Positions 44,201-53,053 of a DNA stretch of 64,000 nt are shown here, one piece after another. The notes under the pieces were generated by a model that did no database searches, was not told the DNA's origin, and saw only the letters and a list, made by a program, of their open reading frames with translations. Made by a program: the position numbers and the translations under genes. The stretch covers positions 1 through 64,000 of the forward strand of contig NZ_FQUQ01000007.1 in NCBI RefSeq assembly GCF_900129215.1, written 5' to 3'. This stretch comes from Pedobacter caeni. Its GTDB lineage: Bacteria; Bacteroidota; Bacteroidia; Sphingobacteriales; Sphingobacteriaceae. Position 1 is the stretch's first letter. Each line of letters begins with the position of its first letter.

Positions 44201-44531
44201 TGCTAACAGAAAAACGGCTGTAATCGTGTAATATCTTTTTATAAATCCTTTCTGATTTTTCCTGTAAAAGGGTTCTGTTTAAATCAGGATGGGCTTTTAA
44301 CACTAAGACTCTGTAATCTTCGACCTCTTCCTGCCCCAATGCAAAACCTTTGAGCACTTCCATGATCCTGGTTTTCATCTCTTCAGTAGCCTTATTGGTA
44401 AAGGTTACGGCAAGAATCTCCCGGTATTTAGTTTCACCAGACAACAGCAAGGTTAAATAATGCGCTGTAAGACTGAATGTTTTACCGGATCCTGCGGAAG
44501 CTTGTAGTATTTTTAGAGGCTGTTGCGGCAT
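41292..44531 (-). CDS. AddA-like UvrD-type helicase/nuclease
   Basis: 1079 residues. Superfamily 1 helicase motifs include Walker A ASAGSGKTFSLT, DEFQDTSANQW (motif II), VGDVKQSIYRWRNG (motif III) and VITIHKSKGLAFKVV (motif V). The C-terminal nuclease has VIIDYKF. It is the motor subunit of an AddAB/RecBCD-like complex that processes broken DNA ends. It is the first gene of a compact minus-strand unit with the AddB-like subunit. Confidence 0.9.
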   Translation of the reverse strand: MPQQPLKILQASAGSGKTFSLTAHYLTLLLSGETKYREILAVTFTNKATEEMKTRIMEVLKGFALGQEEVEDYRVLVLKAHPDLNRTLLQEKSERIYKKILHDYSRFSVSTIDGFVQKVIRGFAFELGLDSGYALEMNFDKVKNELADKLDEQMDSNPNLLQWIIDLAMDRISNNISWNYRNELIDLAGEIFKERYQPFDNAIQELIQHNDLNVMFAEYSKSTRQQITLFESDLKEKALRAFTLFESANISTDQLKGKSRSPLLAISKIADGDFSKIESIAKLVNEPEEWFKAGADDSLYPELNPLLDQLYQRYISGLPEYILAQAFNKNLYYLRLMQEMAVLLKTYRQESGNLLISDAQNLLKGITGEDDDNPAFIWEKTGSRYRHFLFDEFQDTSANQWGNFKPLLKNAMAEANGRLIDHLIVGDVKQSIYRWRNGDWNILHQQAKKDIGESYVTAANLEENYRSTENIILFNNMLFKALPILMQGRLNDTIEEQSANQKLANWWAEKGLGHIITDVYAEVAQKLTPRTASGGSIDFSVLKTDADGGSLGRTGFKLEALRRMVVTLTRLIVEERRYKAGDACVLVRSNSEAIAVVDALMENNINVISGEALLIENNTAVKILINTLMVMAGLPNNTALYKANCISLYAQLKNEKLKPETLFNLKIKGLEELSDILPAELCENWKSWMQQPLPELLEKLIRAYGLSQSNQAAHLPYLFALRDLAGNFARQGEKGITSFLTYWEEEGRRKTLPSSENTDAVQVITIHKSKGLAFKVVMVPFCNWEINGKPNSIFWVPTANTPYHQLQSIPLKYSKELGQSAVAIPYYEELLYNNMDALNMLYVATTRTKEYLYITCLGKKTDTISTIGDLMAMTLQEQLNEEGNFIVDEPVVKKSGSSSPKEERPQFINLQEYPTSGRLSEVFNNKLKRRELEMLTGTNAGREGSILHEVLALSANASEVDEVLKTMLNEGVFKAEELPDLRKQAVNVLEHKDLQALLGTSKETINEKSIIDIRGKTYRPDKVLISGNEVVIIDYKFTLKESEAHIKQVYGYRDLLLAMGYQKVQTYLFYAHSAELKLV

Positions 44532-44761
44532 TAGGTAAAGCTAAAATATTCTATTGAGGTTTTCATAAAATAGTAGACTACTTAATTAGTAGACAATTTT
44601 ATATTCTGATTACAGAAAGATATCAATAGTTTCTTACTTTTGATTTTAGCGATGTAATCTGATGCCGCATGGATTATGGTTTAGCTTTTCAGACTACGAA
44701 AAGTTCTCCTAAAATACCAGAAGGCTGAAGGCGCTGCTAGTAAACGATAAAACAAATAACA

Positions 44762-45259
44762 ATGAAAAGAATAGCTTTAATCCTTGTTGCTTTTGTGGCC
44801 ATTTCAACAAGTGGCTTTGCTCAGGCGGCAAAAGAAACCGTAAAGATTTACAATCCTTCTGCGAATGCGCAGGCAGATATTGATGCCGCAGTAGCCAAGG
44901 CAAAAAAAGAAGGCAAACATGTATTTATACAGGTAGGTGGCAACTGGTGTTCCTGGTGTATTGCTTTCCATAACCTGGTAAACAGCACTCCAGAGCTTAA
45001 AACTGTGCTTAATGACAATTACGAAACGGTGTTGGTTAATTACAGTAAAGAGAATAAAAATGAAGCGGTATTGGCGAAATTAAACTATCCGGGACGTTTT
45101 GGTTTTCCGGTATTCCTGGTGCTTGATGGAGACGGGAAATTACTGCACACGCAAAATTCAGCTTATCTGGAAGAAGGTAAAGGTCATAGTGTTAAAAAAG
45201 TAACGGAATTCCTTAAAAACTGGAATGTTGCTGCACTAAAACCTGAGAACAATAAATAG
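44762..45259 (+). CDS. Exported thioredoxin-fold protein
   Basis: 165 residues. A signal peptide (1-20, ending SGFA) precedes a thioredoxin fold with redox motif WCSWC (Cys63, Cys66) and cis-Pro in GFPVFLV. It is likely a periplasmic reductase or chaperone of the DUF255-like/thioredoxin_7 type. A TACTTTTG element (44635-44642) could be part of its promoter. It converges on the GH3 gene. Confidence 0.82.
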   Translation: MKRIALILVAFVAISTSGFAQAAKETVKIYNPSANAQADIDAAVAKAKKEGKHVFIQVGGNWCSWCIAFHNLVNSTPELKTVLNDNYETVLVNYSKENKNEAVLAKLNYPGRFGFPVFLVLDGDGKLLHTQNSAYLEEGKGHSVKKVTEFLKNWNVAALKPENNK

Positions 45260-45272
45260 ATATTTTCGAAAG

Positions 45273-45314
45273 ATCCTGCTGATTTGATCTCTTTATGGAT
45301 CAAATCAGCAGGAT
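45273..45314. terminator. Strong shared terminator
   Basis: The 17-bp perfect stem ATCCTGCTGATTTGATC with its complement, an 8-nt loop and a following T-run lie between convergent genes. Confidence 0.93.
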
Positions 45315-45317
45315 TTT

Positions 45318-47024
45318 TTATTCCCCGTCGCCGTATTTAAATGTTCCGTTTACGGTTACTGGTAATTTTCCGGTAGGGACCAATTGGTTTTTAATCACCG
45401 AAGATGCTGCACGCTGCATAAAATCTTCCTTCTGATAAGCTACAATTAAGCCTTTACTGTTTTCAAGCCCTGGCAATGCGCTGATGTTATATGGGTTGGC
45501 AAACAAGGCGAATACGGCATTTTTACCTGACATGTCTTTGATGAACATTTTTAGATCTGCACTCAGGACCATTCCATTTCCAGGACGGTTCCTCATGTCA
45601 TGAATTCCCACGATCACCTGATCAAAATCAGCAATGTCCCTCAACACTTTTGCAATGGCATTGGCGTTGGCGTCTTTATCAAGGGTATAAAAAGCGGAAT
45701 TCTTATAATAGGTCCCAAGGTCTTTCTGGAAAGTAGTAATATTGGGAGTACCTATACTGATAATGATCGTTCTTTTTTCTGCTGACAATGTTTTTAAGTA
45801 CTGCTTTCCTTTCAAAACAGTCATGGAGGCATCAGCCAATTGTTGTAACAGGGTTAAACTTTCTGCTCTGTTGACTTCAGCAGCAACATGATGTTCATTT
45901 ATGGTATCCTTTACATTTAAACCAGCCCAGTATTTTGCCGTAAGGATTTTCTTAACGCTTTCATCGATCCTTTCCATGCTGATCCTATCTTCTCTTACTG
46001 CTTTTCTAACCAGCTTAATTGCACGTGCACTATTTTCAGAAAGTTCAAGAATATCGTTTCCTGCAATGATGCCCATTACATCGGCTTCTCCGTCCTTAAA
46101 GTATTTAACCACACCTTTCATGCCCATTGCATCAGAAATAATGATCCCCTTAAAGCCAAGCTCTTCTTTCAAAATCCCTGTCACGATTGGTTTGGACAAC
46201 GTAGATGGCATATTAGGTGTATTGTCTAATGCCGGAATGTTCATGTGTGCAATCATTACCCCCGCAGCCCCTTCTTTAATCAATTCCCGGAAAGGATAGA
46301 TTTCCAGGCTGTCCAGGCGGGCTTTAGTAAAAGGAAGTTTTGGAAGGTCATAATGTGAATCCACATCAGTATCCCCATGACCGGGGAAATGTTTCAGACT
46401 CACCAAAAGTCCACCGTCCTGCATCCCTTTCATATAAGCCGAAGCTTTGGCGGTAACATTGTATTTATTCTCTCCGAATGACCTGAAGTTAATGACCGGG
46501 TTTTTGGGATTGTTATTGACATCTACATCCGGGGCAAGATTCATGTGCATGCCGATACGTCTGTAATCTTTTGCGACTTCTAAACCCATTTTATAGAGGA
46601 GTCCTTTATCCTGTACAGCGCCCAATGCCATCTGGTAAGGATAGGAAATGGTGCTGTCCAGACGCATCCCTAAGCCCCATTCTCCATCTGAAGTGATGAG
46701 TAAAGGAACACGCGCCAGTGATTGATACTGATTTGTTAATACGGCTTGCCGGCCGGGTCCACCCTGGAAGAATACCAGGCCACCAATTTTCTCCTTTTTA
46801 ACCACCCTTCCAATAGAATCTTCGTAAGCTTTTCCCATATCGGTATGGGCCCTTACAAAAAACATCTGGGCGATCTTCTGGCGTTTATTGAGTTTTTTAA
46901 AAACAGAGTCTACCCAATGGTTTGGGCTCGCTAAAGTTTCCAGGTATGTTTTTTTCTGGGCCTGAACGGAAGACAGGCCAGTCAACAAAATAAGAATAAG
47001 GGCTATAGGATACTTAAATTTCAT
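45318..47024 (-). CDS. Exported glycoside hydrolase family 3 enzyme (NagZ-like)
   Basis: 568 residues. A signal peptide (1-22) is followed by a GH3 N-terminal TIM barrel with the NagZ-type dyad KHFPGHGDTDVDSHYDLP and the nucleophile Asp in GIIISDAMGM. A shorter C-terminal domain follows. GH3 N-acetylhexosaminidases of this type act on peptidoglycan or glycan fragments. The catalytic His in the KH(F/P)GHG loop marks the beta-N-acetylglucosaminidase branch. Export suggests a periplasmic or surface role rather than cytoplasmic recycling. Confidence 0.9.
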   Translation of the reverse strand: MKFKYPIALILILLTGLSSVQAQKKTYLETLASPNHWVDSVFKKLNKRQKIAQMFFVRAHTDMGKAYEDSIGRVVKKEKIGGLVFFQGGPGRQAVLTNQYQSLARVPLLITSDGEWGLGMRLDSTISYPYQMALGAVQDKGLLYKMGLEVAKDYRRIGMHMNLAPDVDVNNNPKNPVINFRSFGENKYNVTAKASAYMKGMQDGGLLVSLKHFPGHGDTDVDSHYDLPKLPFTKARLDSLEIYPFRELIKEGAAGVMIAHMNIPALDNTPNMPSTLSKPIVTGILKEELGFKGIIISDAMGMKGVVKYFKDGEADVMGIIAGNDILELSENSARAIKLVRKAVREDRISMERIDESVKKILTAKYWAGLNVKDTINEHHVAAEVNRAESLTLLQQLADASMTVLKGKQYLKTLSAEKRTIIISIGTPNITTFQKDLGTYYKNSAFYTLDKDANANAIAKVLRDIADFDQVIVGIHDMRNRPGNGMVLSADLKMFIKDMSGKNAVFALFANPYNISALPGLENSKGLIVAYQKEDFMQRAASSVIKNQLVPTGKLPVTVNGTFKYGDGE

Positions 47025-47125
47025 TTAGTTCTGATCGGTTAAATCTCAAAGTTAAACAAAAAGCGTTCAGATAAAAGGAGGCAAGATGTAACAAAAGAAA
47101 AGAGAAAAAACGTTAAAAAAAGAAA

Positions 47126-47150
47126 CCCGGTCCTGTTTAAAGGAACCGGG
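47126..47150 (-). terminator. Terminator after the first porin gene
   Basis: CCCGGTcC / GGaACCGGG hairpin followed on the minus strand by a T-rich tail, 26 bp beyond the stop codon. Confidence 0.75.
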
Positions 47151-47175
47151 ATCTGCTTTCCATAGGTAAATGGAA

Positions 47176-47823
47176 TTAAAAAGTATAACCTAATGACAAG
47201 GCAAAGCCTTTATTTTTCAGTTTATCCTGATTAATGTCGTCATTAAATGTTTTCTGGAAGTCCATGGTATATCTTCCGTTCACGTTGATGTTAGGGGTAA
47301 TGGCATAACCCAATCCTACTACACCACCTGCAATTGATTTTTTATAGTCTTTTTTATTGGTAAAGCTATCTCCTACCTGTTGACCATTCACTTTAAATGA
47401 AGACTCCTGAGACAGTAAGAATGATGCCTGAGGGCCAACAAAAACGGTTAGTTCAGGGGTAGGTCTATATCCGATCAGAATCGGTACATCCAGGTATCCA
47501 ACTTTAGAATCGAACTCAGAAGTCGTATTTCCAACTGTTTCTTTCACCTTACCTCCTTTTTGGGAGTAGATCACTTCCGGAAGGAAGGCAAAGCCTCCGC
47601 CCATTGGCAAATCTGCATAAACACCAGCCTGGAATCCAACTTTAGAATCTGTCGAATAGCTTTGGTTACCGATAGAGATCTTACCCATGTTCATTAAATT
47701 TGCACCTGCCTTAATACCAAATCTCATTTGATCGTTTGCAGCAGATTGTGATTGTTGTGCTTTTGCCTGGAAGGCCAGACTACTCATGGTCAGACCCAAT
47801 CCTATAATGAATAATTTTTTCAT
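47176..47823 (-). CDS. Outer-membrane beta-barrel (porin family) protein 1
   Basis: 215 residues. A signal peptide (MKKLFIIGLGLTMSSLAFQAKAQ) is followed by an eight-strand OmpA/OMP_b-brl_2-type barrel ending GFALSLGYTF with a terminal Phe. The frame extends 22 codons upstream to 47889, but those residues would precede the signal peptide, so the ATG at 47823 is used. It resembles the next protein upstream, probably an old tandem duplication. Function unknown. Confidence 0.83.
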   Translation of the reverse strand: MKKLFIIGLGLTMSSLAFQAKAQQSQSAANDQMRFGIKAGANLMNMGKISIGNQSYSTDSKVGFQAGVYADLPMGGGFAFLPEVIYSQKGGKVKETVGNTTSEFDSKVGYLDVPILIGYRPTPELTVFVGPQASFLLSQESSFKVNGQQVGDSFTNKKDYKKSIAGGVVGLGYAITPNINVNGRYTMDFQKTFNDDINQDKLKNKGFALSLGYTF

Positions 47824-48067
47824 AGTTGTCGATTTTAATGTATTTAAAATTCGGGGTGGGTATTGTAATAACCATGCCAAAAAAGGCAATTAATCGGCTA
47901 CACCCAATGAAACCATCAAAACAAAAGCGCTGACTTACAGACAATTAAAGTCAAATGTAAAGTTTAAAAAAGTTTTTCAATCCCTGTTTTCAGATTGTCC
48001 CAAATCCAACACATAATGAGATATTAATCAGGAAAGTAAGGGCTTGAAAAGAGAAATTCAGAAACAA

Positions 48068-48099
48068 AAAGAGGGGCCCATTTGAAGGGGCCCCTCTTT
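48068..48099 (-). terminator. Terminator after the second porin gene
   Basis: The 12-bp stem AAAGAGGGGCCC / GGGCCCCTCTTT with an 8-nt loop. On the minus strand it is followed by a TTTTGTTTC tail. Confidence 0.88.
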
Positions 48100-48118
48100 A
48101 ATCTATTCTTTTCTAAAG

Positions 48119-48733
48119 TTAGAATTTTACACCCACACCTACAGAGAATACCTGGTTTTTGTATTCCGGAGTACGTTTTGTTCCGTCTTCATTGTTTTTC
48201 TGGAAATCAAGTGCATAACGTCCATGGAGATCAAATTTATCATTGATATCATATCTGAATCCAATCACCCCACCTACAAGACTCTTTTTAAATTTATCAG
48301 AATCTTCTTTGTATTCGTTTTCTACCACAGTACCAAAACGACTATCGAATTTATTTTTAGTCGAGGTCAAAAACGAGACCTGAGGTCCTACAACCAGATT
48401 CAATCCGCTACCTCCAACATTGATACTTGCCAGAATTGGAATATCAATGAAATGAGTAGTTTGAGTATACTCCCCAAGAGGAGTTTCTGCTTTATACCCT
48501 TTTGTAGAATACAATAGCTCCGGAGTAAACGCCAGTCCTTTGATCAGGTTGATGTCCAAGGTCACACCGGCATTAAATCCAGGATTTACTTTTGTTTTGT
48601 AATCGTTGTTTCCATCTCCCTTAATGACATTAGGAAGGTTCAAACCCGCTTTAACCCCTAACCTGATGGGGCTTTGTGCATTTGCTGCACCAGCGATGAA
48701 TAGGCCGAAGGCCAAAATAATGATCTTTTTCAT
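48119..48733 (-). CDS. Outer-membrane beta-barrel (porin family) protein 2
   Basis: 204 residues. Signal peptide MKKIIILAFGLFIAGAANAQ, then a small barrel with alternating strands, ending VFSVGVGVKF. It is paralogous to the protein encoded just downstream (shared GVKAGLNLPN / GIKAGANLMN start and FQK near the end). Each gene has its own terminator. Such 20-kDa barrels are abundant in Bacteroidota and usually of unknown role. Confidence 0.83.
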   Translation of the reverse strand: MKKIIILAFGLFIAGAANAQSPIRLGVKAGLNLPNVIKGDGNNDYKTKVNPGFNAGVTLDINLIKGLAFTPELLYSTKGYKAETPLGEYTQTTHFIDIPILASINVGGSGLNLVVGPQVSFLTSTKNKFDSRFGTVVENEYKEDSDKFKKSLVGGVIGFRYDINDKFDLHGRYALDFQKNNEDGTKRTPEYKNQVFSVGVGVKF

Positions 48734-49064
48734 GTTGTGTTGTTTTATCCGAGGGTCTTAGAAAGAAATGTGCCAAGATTAAATTTTCAACTTAGTATCA
48801 ACCTGAAAATTCCAGTTAAACCTTCTCTTAAAGCGAATTAGCGTTCATAAATGTATTGTCTTTCTTCTTTATGATTTCAGTCCTGTCCCGGCAGTAATTG
48901 TATCGAATTTGATACAAACATTTTCTGTATGCCAGAAAACAAAGTCAGAAAGCCTGAAAAATTAATAATTAACATTTTCGGTTTAGCTTCTTTTAGTTTC
49001 AGTAACGATTGTTTATACTTACGTATAATTACGATTAGTGTTATAAATCATTAAATCTATTCAG
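48734..49064. other. Divergent intergenic region, nothing recognised
   Basis: This 331-bp gap separates the divergent porin and aquaporin genes. It is AT-rich and should hold both promoters. I see no clear consensus pair, RNA or repeat. GTATCGAATTTGATAC (48900-48915) is a palindrome that could be an operator. Confidence 0.3.
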
Positions 49065-49796
49065 ATGTCGGAATTTTCAGCCGAAATAATCGGTACCATG
49101 GTCATGATCCTTTTAGGAAACGGCGTTGTGGCCAATGTGGTGTTAACAGGAACAAAAGGGAATAATGGAGGCTGGATTGTGATTACAACTGCCTGGGCAT
49201 TAGCCGTATTTGTGGGTGTAGTGATTGCGGGCCCTTATAGCGGAGCCCATCTTAATCCTGCCGTCTCGATCAGCCTCGCCCTGATAGGCAAACTGAGCTG
49301 GGCAAAAGTACCTGTTTATATCCTGGCCCAGTTTATTGGCGCATTTTTAGGGGCTTTCCTGGTTTGGCTGACTTACAAAGACCATTACAAGCTAACCGAA
49401 GATCAGGGCGCCAAACGCGCCACATTCTGTACCGCTCCTGCCATCAGGAATACCTGGTCTAACCTGACCAGCGAAATCATCGGTACATTCGTGTTGATCT
49501 TTGTGATTTATCATTTCAGTGATGCCTCAATGGGCGTAAGCAAAACACCTATAGGCCTGGGTTCATTAGGGGCCTTACCTGTCGCTTTCCTGGTTTGGGT
49601 AATCGGTTTATCACTTGGAGGAACGACGGGGTATGCCATCAATCCGGCAAGAGACCTCGGGCCACGAATCATGCATGCCATTTTACCCGTTCACGGAAAA
49701 GGAGATAACGACTGGGGTTATGCATGGATTCCGGTTGCCGGTCCGCTGATTGGCGCTTCCCTTGCTTTTACCCTCGATTATCTGATCAAAATATAA
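49065..49796 (+). CDS. MIP-family channel (glycerol facilitator-like)
   Basis: 243 residues with six predicted helices and both NPA boxes (64-66 in HLNPAVS, 193-195 in INPARDLGPR). The Asp after the second NPA-Arg (D197) is characteristic of glycerol-conducting aquaglyceroporins rather than water-only channels. It allows passive uptake of glycerol or small solutes. No glpK or glpD is in the window, so substrate assignment rests on the Asp. Confidence 0.9.
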   Translation: MSEFSAEIIGTMVMILLGNGVVANVVLTGTKGNNGGWIVITTAWALAVFVGVVIAGPYSGAHLNPAVSISLALIGKLSWAKVPVYILAQFIGAFLGAFLVWLTYKDHYKLTEDQGAKRATFCTAPAIRNTWSNLTSEIIGTFVLIFVIYHFSDASMGVSKTPIGLGSLGALPVAFLVWVIGLSLGGTTGYAINPARDLGPRIMHAILPVHGKGDNDWGYAWIPVAGPLIGASLAFTLDYLIKI

Positions 49797-49846
49797 AAAC
49801 CAACAAAGGGCTGCTGAACATATTTTCAACAGCCCTTTGTTGGTTT
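49797..49846. terminator. Shared terminator
   Basis: A long stem AAACCAACAAAGGGCTG with its complement, one internal mismatch and an AT-rich loop, lies between the convergent aquaporin and TlpA genes. Confidence 0.93.
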
Positions 49847-49861
49847 GAAACTTCTATATTT

Positions 49862-50872
49862 TTAAGGAGTTTTCGCCAAAGGAGTGGCCAATAGCTCCTC
49901 CAGCTTTTTATCTAAATCTTCCCCTCTCAGGTTTCTGCCAATGATCACTCCGTTAGGGTCGATCAGCACATTAGCCGGAATTGCACGCACACCATATAAT
50001 CTGGCAGGAGCACTATTCCAGAACGCAAGATCAGAAACATGTGTCCAGCTTAACTGATCATCTTTAATCCCTTTTAGCCAGGCTTCTTTATTTTTATCCA
50101 GTGATACTGCAAAAATATCAAAACCTTTGTCATGGTATTTCTGGTAGGCTTTTACCAGATTTGGGTTCTCCCTTCTGCAGGGTCCGCACCAGGATGCCCA
50201 GAAATCAAGCAATAGATATTTTCCAAAGGAAGCAGATAGTTTAATCGATTTTCCCTCCGGTGTTGTTCCTTCAAAATCAGGTGCTTTTTTCCCGATCCCC
50301 ACACTCGTTAAGGTATTTACCAGGTCTTTCAGTACTGCTACGTATGGTGTATTGGACAATTTTGGATCCAATAACTGTAAATTCTGCCTGATTTCCTCCG
50401 GGCTAAGCCGGTAAGAAAAATCTCTATAAAGCACATAAGCCGGAACTAAAGAACCTGGATTTTCTTTAATAAACGTTTCTATTTTAACGTCCTTTTGTTT
50501 TTTATAACTTGTAAATAAATCATTGGAAGCAGATCCGGTCACTACTGAATTTTTGTAGTATCCCTCCGCATCCAGTGACACATTTACTTTCCCTTTTTCT
50601 AAAAAGATATATAGGGGACTTTCGTCCTTATTTATGGCCAGGCCATACAGCTCCGGTAATTTCAGTGTTTTATTAAATTTGAAGGCCCCATCCTTTACCT
50701 CTGCAGAATCCAATGTAAAAAACATTTTGTTATCAAATTTCTGAAGGTATACCTTACCTGAGTTCTGTCCTTTAACTGTTCCGGCGATTTCTACATTACC
50801 TTTATCTTGTGCATACCCTGCTACATTGGCAAAGAGCAATGATAGTGCAGCTATTGTTAATATTCTCCTCAT
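49862..50872 (-). CDS. TlpA/AhpC-TSA thiol-disulfide reductase with DUF4369-like N-terminus
   Basis: 336 residues. A signal peptide (1-21), a DUF4369-type beta domain (about 25-110), a linker, then a thioredoxin domain with WASWCGPCR (Cys229 and Cys232) and an IPANVLIDPNG cis-Pro loop. These periplasmic proteins reduce disulfides, for instance during cytochrome c maturation. The N-terminal domain is specific to Bacteroidota. It is a different subfamily from the TlpA protein at 621. Confidence 0.9.
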   Translation of the reverse strand: MRRILTIAALSLLFANVAGYAQDKGNVEIAGTVKGQNSGKVYLQKFDNKMFFTLDSAEVKDGAFKFNKTLKLPELYGLAINKDESPLYIFLEKGKVNVSLDAEGYYKNSVVTGSASNDLFTSYKKQKDVKIETFIKENPGSLVPAYVLYRDFSYRLSPEEIRQNLQLLDPKLSNTPYVAVLKDLVNTLTSVGIGKKAPDFEGTTPEGKSIKLSASFGKYLLLDFWASWCGPCRRENPNLVKAYQKYHDKGFDIFAVSLDKNKEAWLKGIKDDQLSWTHVSDLAFWNSAPARLYGVRAIPANVLIDPNGVIIGRNLRGEDLDKKLEELLATPLAKTP

Positions 50873-50994
50873 ATATCCGTTGATTTATTTCGATCCTTTA
50901 TCCGCCTTAAATGCTAAGGTAAAACAAAGGTAAATAAATAAACTACTAATTCCATAGACTTTAATGAATTGAAGTAGAAATAGATTTAAGCGGC

Positions 50995-52908
50995 TTAAAA
51001 TTGTTTTCGGGAAATGGCAAGAGGGTCAGCTTGAATTGAAAGCTTACGAAGTTGTTCATTGGTAAGCAGCTCCAGCTGCATCAACATCGGCATTGAAGGA
51101 TTAAGTTTCCGGATTTCGTTACGGTGTTGTTTCATCCAATCCACTATGATTTTCAGGTATCTGGAATTGGCTTTTCCATGATTTGTTTCATCGTTTAACC
51201 CGGACCCCAGGATACTTCCGGTTAAAGCCAATTTTGGATTAGAAGAGAAGATCACCTCCGATAATTTCGCCCTCAGTTCTCTTTCATCATCAGACATCTT
51301 AGCAAATTCCTCTTTAAAATAAAGTTGATCTATGGCATGCCTACCTTCATGGGCAAAGATGGTGGATTCCACACTCAGGCGCATGTTTTCAGCGATAAAG
51401 GCCAGATATAATTGCGTATGATCTAATCCTGTTTTTTTGAGGCTATCCATTATTTCTGTCGCCTCCTTAAATTTTATCTTCAAGGCTAGACCTGAAGGCT
51501 CCAGATATTCGTCCTGCGCACACCTCAGACTATCTTTTCTTTCGGTTTCCTGAATTCGTTTCATCATTTTTTGCTTTTCGCCTACATTGATCAGCCAGTT
51601 CAACCTTTGATAGGGATCACTCAGATAAGCCTTTCTGATTTGTACGATGGTAGAGTCGTTCCCCCAGCCCCCGACATTGGTTGCTCCATACCATGAGGTA
51701 TAATCCTGTGAAATTAACCGGTCAATAGCTACGTATCTAAAATTAGCCTCATAGCCATACTGTTTGATCGTCTTCATTTCATCATGAACAATATGACCGA
51801 ATAACATACTATAATAATTGACCGTTGTGCCGATATAACCATCTGCACCGAACCTCTGCTTAATCTCCTTAAAAAAAGCTGCTTCTATATATTTTTCCCG
51901 ATGACCCAATTGCACCCAGAGTTGTTTTGCTGCTGTATTAATAGTTTTATGATAAGCAGAATCATAATTGATCCTACCCTTTGCGATTTCCGGATAGAAA
52001 CGATTGTTTATAGCTGTAATCTTATTTACAAAACTGTTATAATGGAGAATCGGGCTTAATAACGGGTCCGAATACAACTGTCCGTTAGCATAATTTGACA
52101 AATGCAGGGCATAAAGAGATGCATATTCAAAAAATTTAGCTTCAGAAAGGGCGATGATCAGGTTGCGTTCATCAGATAAATTTAGTTCCCCTCCCGACCC
52201 TTTTTTTACCACTTGATCCATTTTTTCATAGGCCCTCCCTAACGCTGGGTTGATGTATCTTTCATCAGTGATAAAATAGTAAGACTTTATTCCACTCATC
52301 AGGTCTGGCCATTTTCTAAGCATCAGGGAAATCCCAATTAGCAGTTCCGTGGCATGCTGCTTTCCCGGCTGCTGCTCTAAAACTTTTTTTAATGTAGCAG
52401 ACGCTGAATTTAAATCAGCATTATTTAATTGAAGTCCCTTCTTTATCCGCACAACATTTTTATGGTAAACGATGTCTGCATATAATATCCGGGCGTTGAG
52501 AAGGTCAATATCTGCCGTTGCCACTTTCCCCGCACTATCCGCATCAATTAATGCCGATTCATATTTTCCTTCTTCCATTCTGATTTGTCCCGATATCTGG
52601 TAGGAAACACTGGAGCTTAATTTTAGGTCCACTGCCTCGGACAAAAGCTTTAAAGCATGATGGCTATTTTGATAAATCTTCCAGTCCTGACTAGCCAGAT
52701 TCTGCAAGGCGGTTACCCGCTCCTCCACCGGAAATGATTTATTGTACACGATCAGATGATAAATATCTCTACTCTCCTTAAGTTTAAACTGTTGATAGGC
52801 TTTCTTCGCAGCGAAAACAGAAATTTCTTTACTTTGGGCATTGCTGCCACCGGAGTATAAGAAATAGAATATCAGAATAAAACCAACTGAACGCTTAAGA
52901 CTTTTCAT
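50995..52908 (-). CDS. Exported TPR-like protein with a zincin HExxH motif
   Basis: 637 residues with a signal peptide (1-24). The N-terminal 200 residues are helical and TPR-like. The C-terminal region contains H520-E-G-R-H524 (in TIFAHEGRHAIDQ), the zincin signature, with acidic residues downstream that could complete the metal site. I infer a periplasmic metalloprotease or inactive relative but do not recognise the family. There are no obvious operon partners. Confidence 0.55.
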   Translation of the reverse strand: MKSLKRSVGFILIFYFLYSGGSNAQSKEISVFAAKKAYQQFKLKESRDIYHLIVYNKSFPVEERVTALQNLASQDWKIYQNSHHALKLLSEAVDLKLSSSVSYQISGQIRMEEGKYESALIDADSAGKVATADIDLLNARILYADIVYHKNVVRIKKGLQLNNADLNSASATLKKVLEQQPGKQHATELLIGISLMLRKWPDLMSGIKSYYFITDERYINPALGRAYEKMDQVVKKGSGGELNLSDERNLIIALSEAKFFEYASLYALHLSNYANGQLYSDPLLSPILHYNSFVNKITAINNRFYPEIAKGRINYDSAYHKTINTAAKQLWVQLGHREKYIEAAFFKEIKQRFGADGYIGTTVNYYSMLFGHIVHDEMKTIKQYGYEANFRYVAIDRLISQDYTSWYGATNVGGWGNDSTIVQIRKAYLSDPYQRLNWLINVGEKQKMMKRIQETERKDSLRCAQDEYLEPSGLALKIKFKEATEIMDSLKKTGLDHTQLYLAFIAENMRLSVESTIFAHEGRHAIDQLYFKEEFAKMSDDERELRAKLSEVIFSSNPKLALTGSILGSGLNDETNHGKANSRYLKIIVDWMKQHRNEIRKLNPSMPMLMQLELLTNEQLRKLSIQADPLAISRKQF

Positions 52909-53053
52909 TGTACAGGAATGCTTATTCTAAAAATACAATTCTATTTAGTTATTGCCAAGGAACAATGGCATCCAACAGAAAAGAGCTTTGACATTTGATA
53001 CTGATTTACAAACACTTACCATTAATTAGAACTACCTTCACCAGATAAGGGCG

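Noticed and set aside
47824-47889. 22-codon N-terminal extension of porin 1
   Set aside because: It precedes a complete signal peptide starting at 47823.
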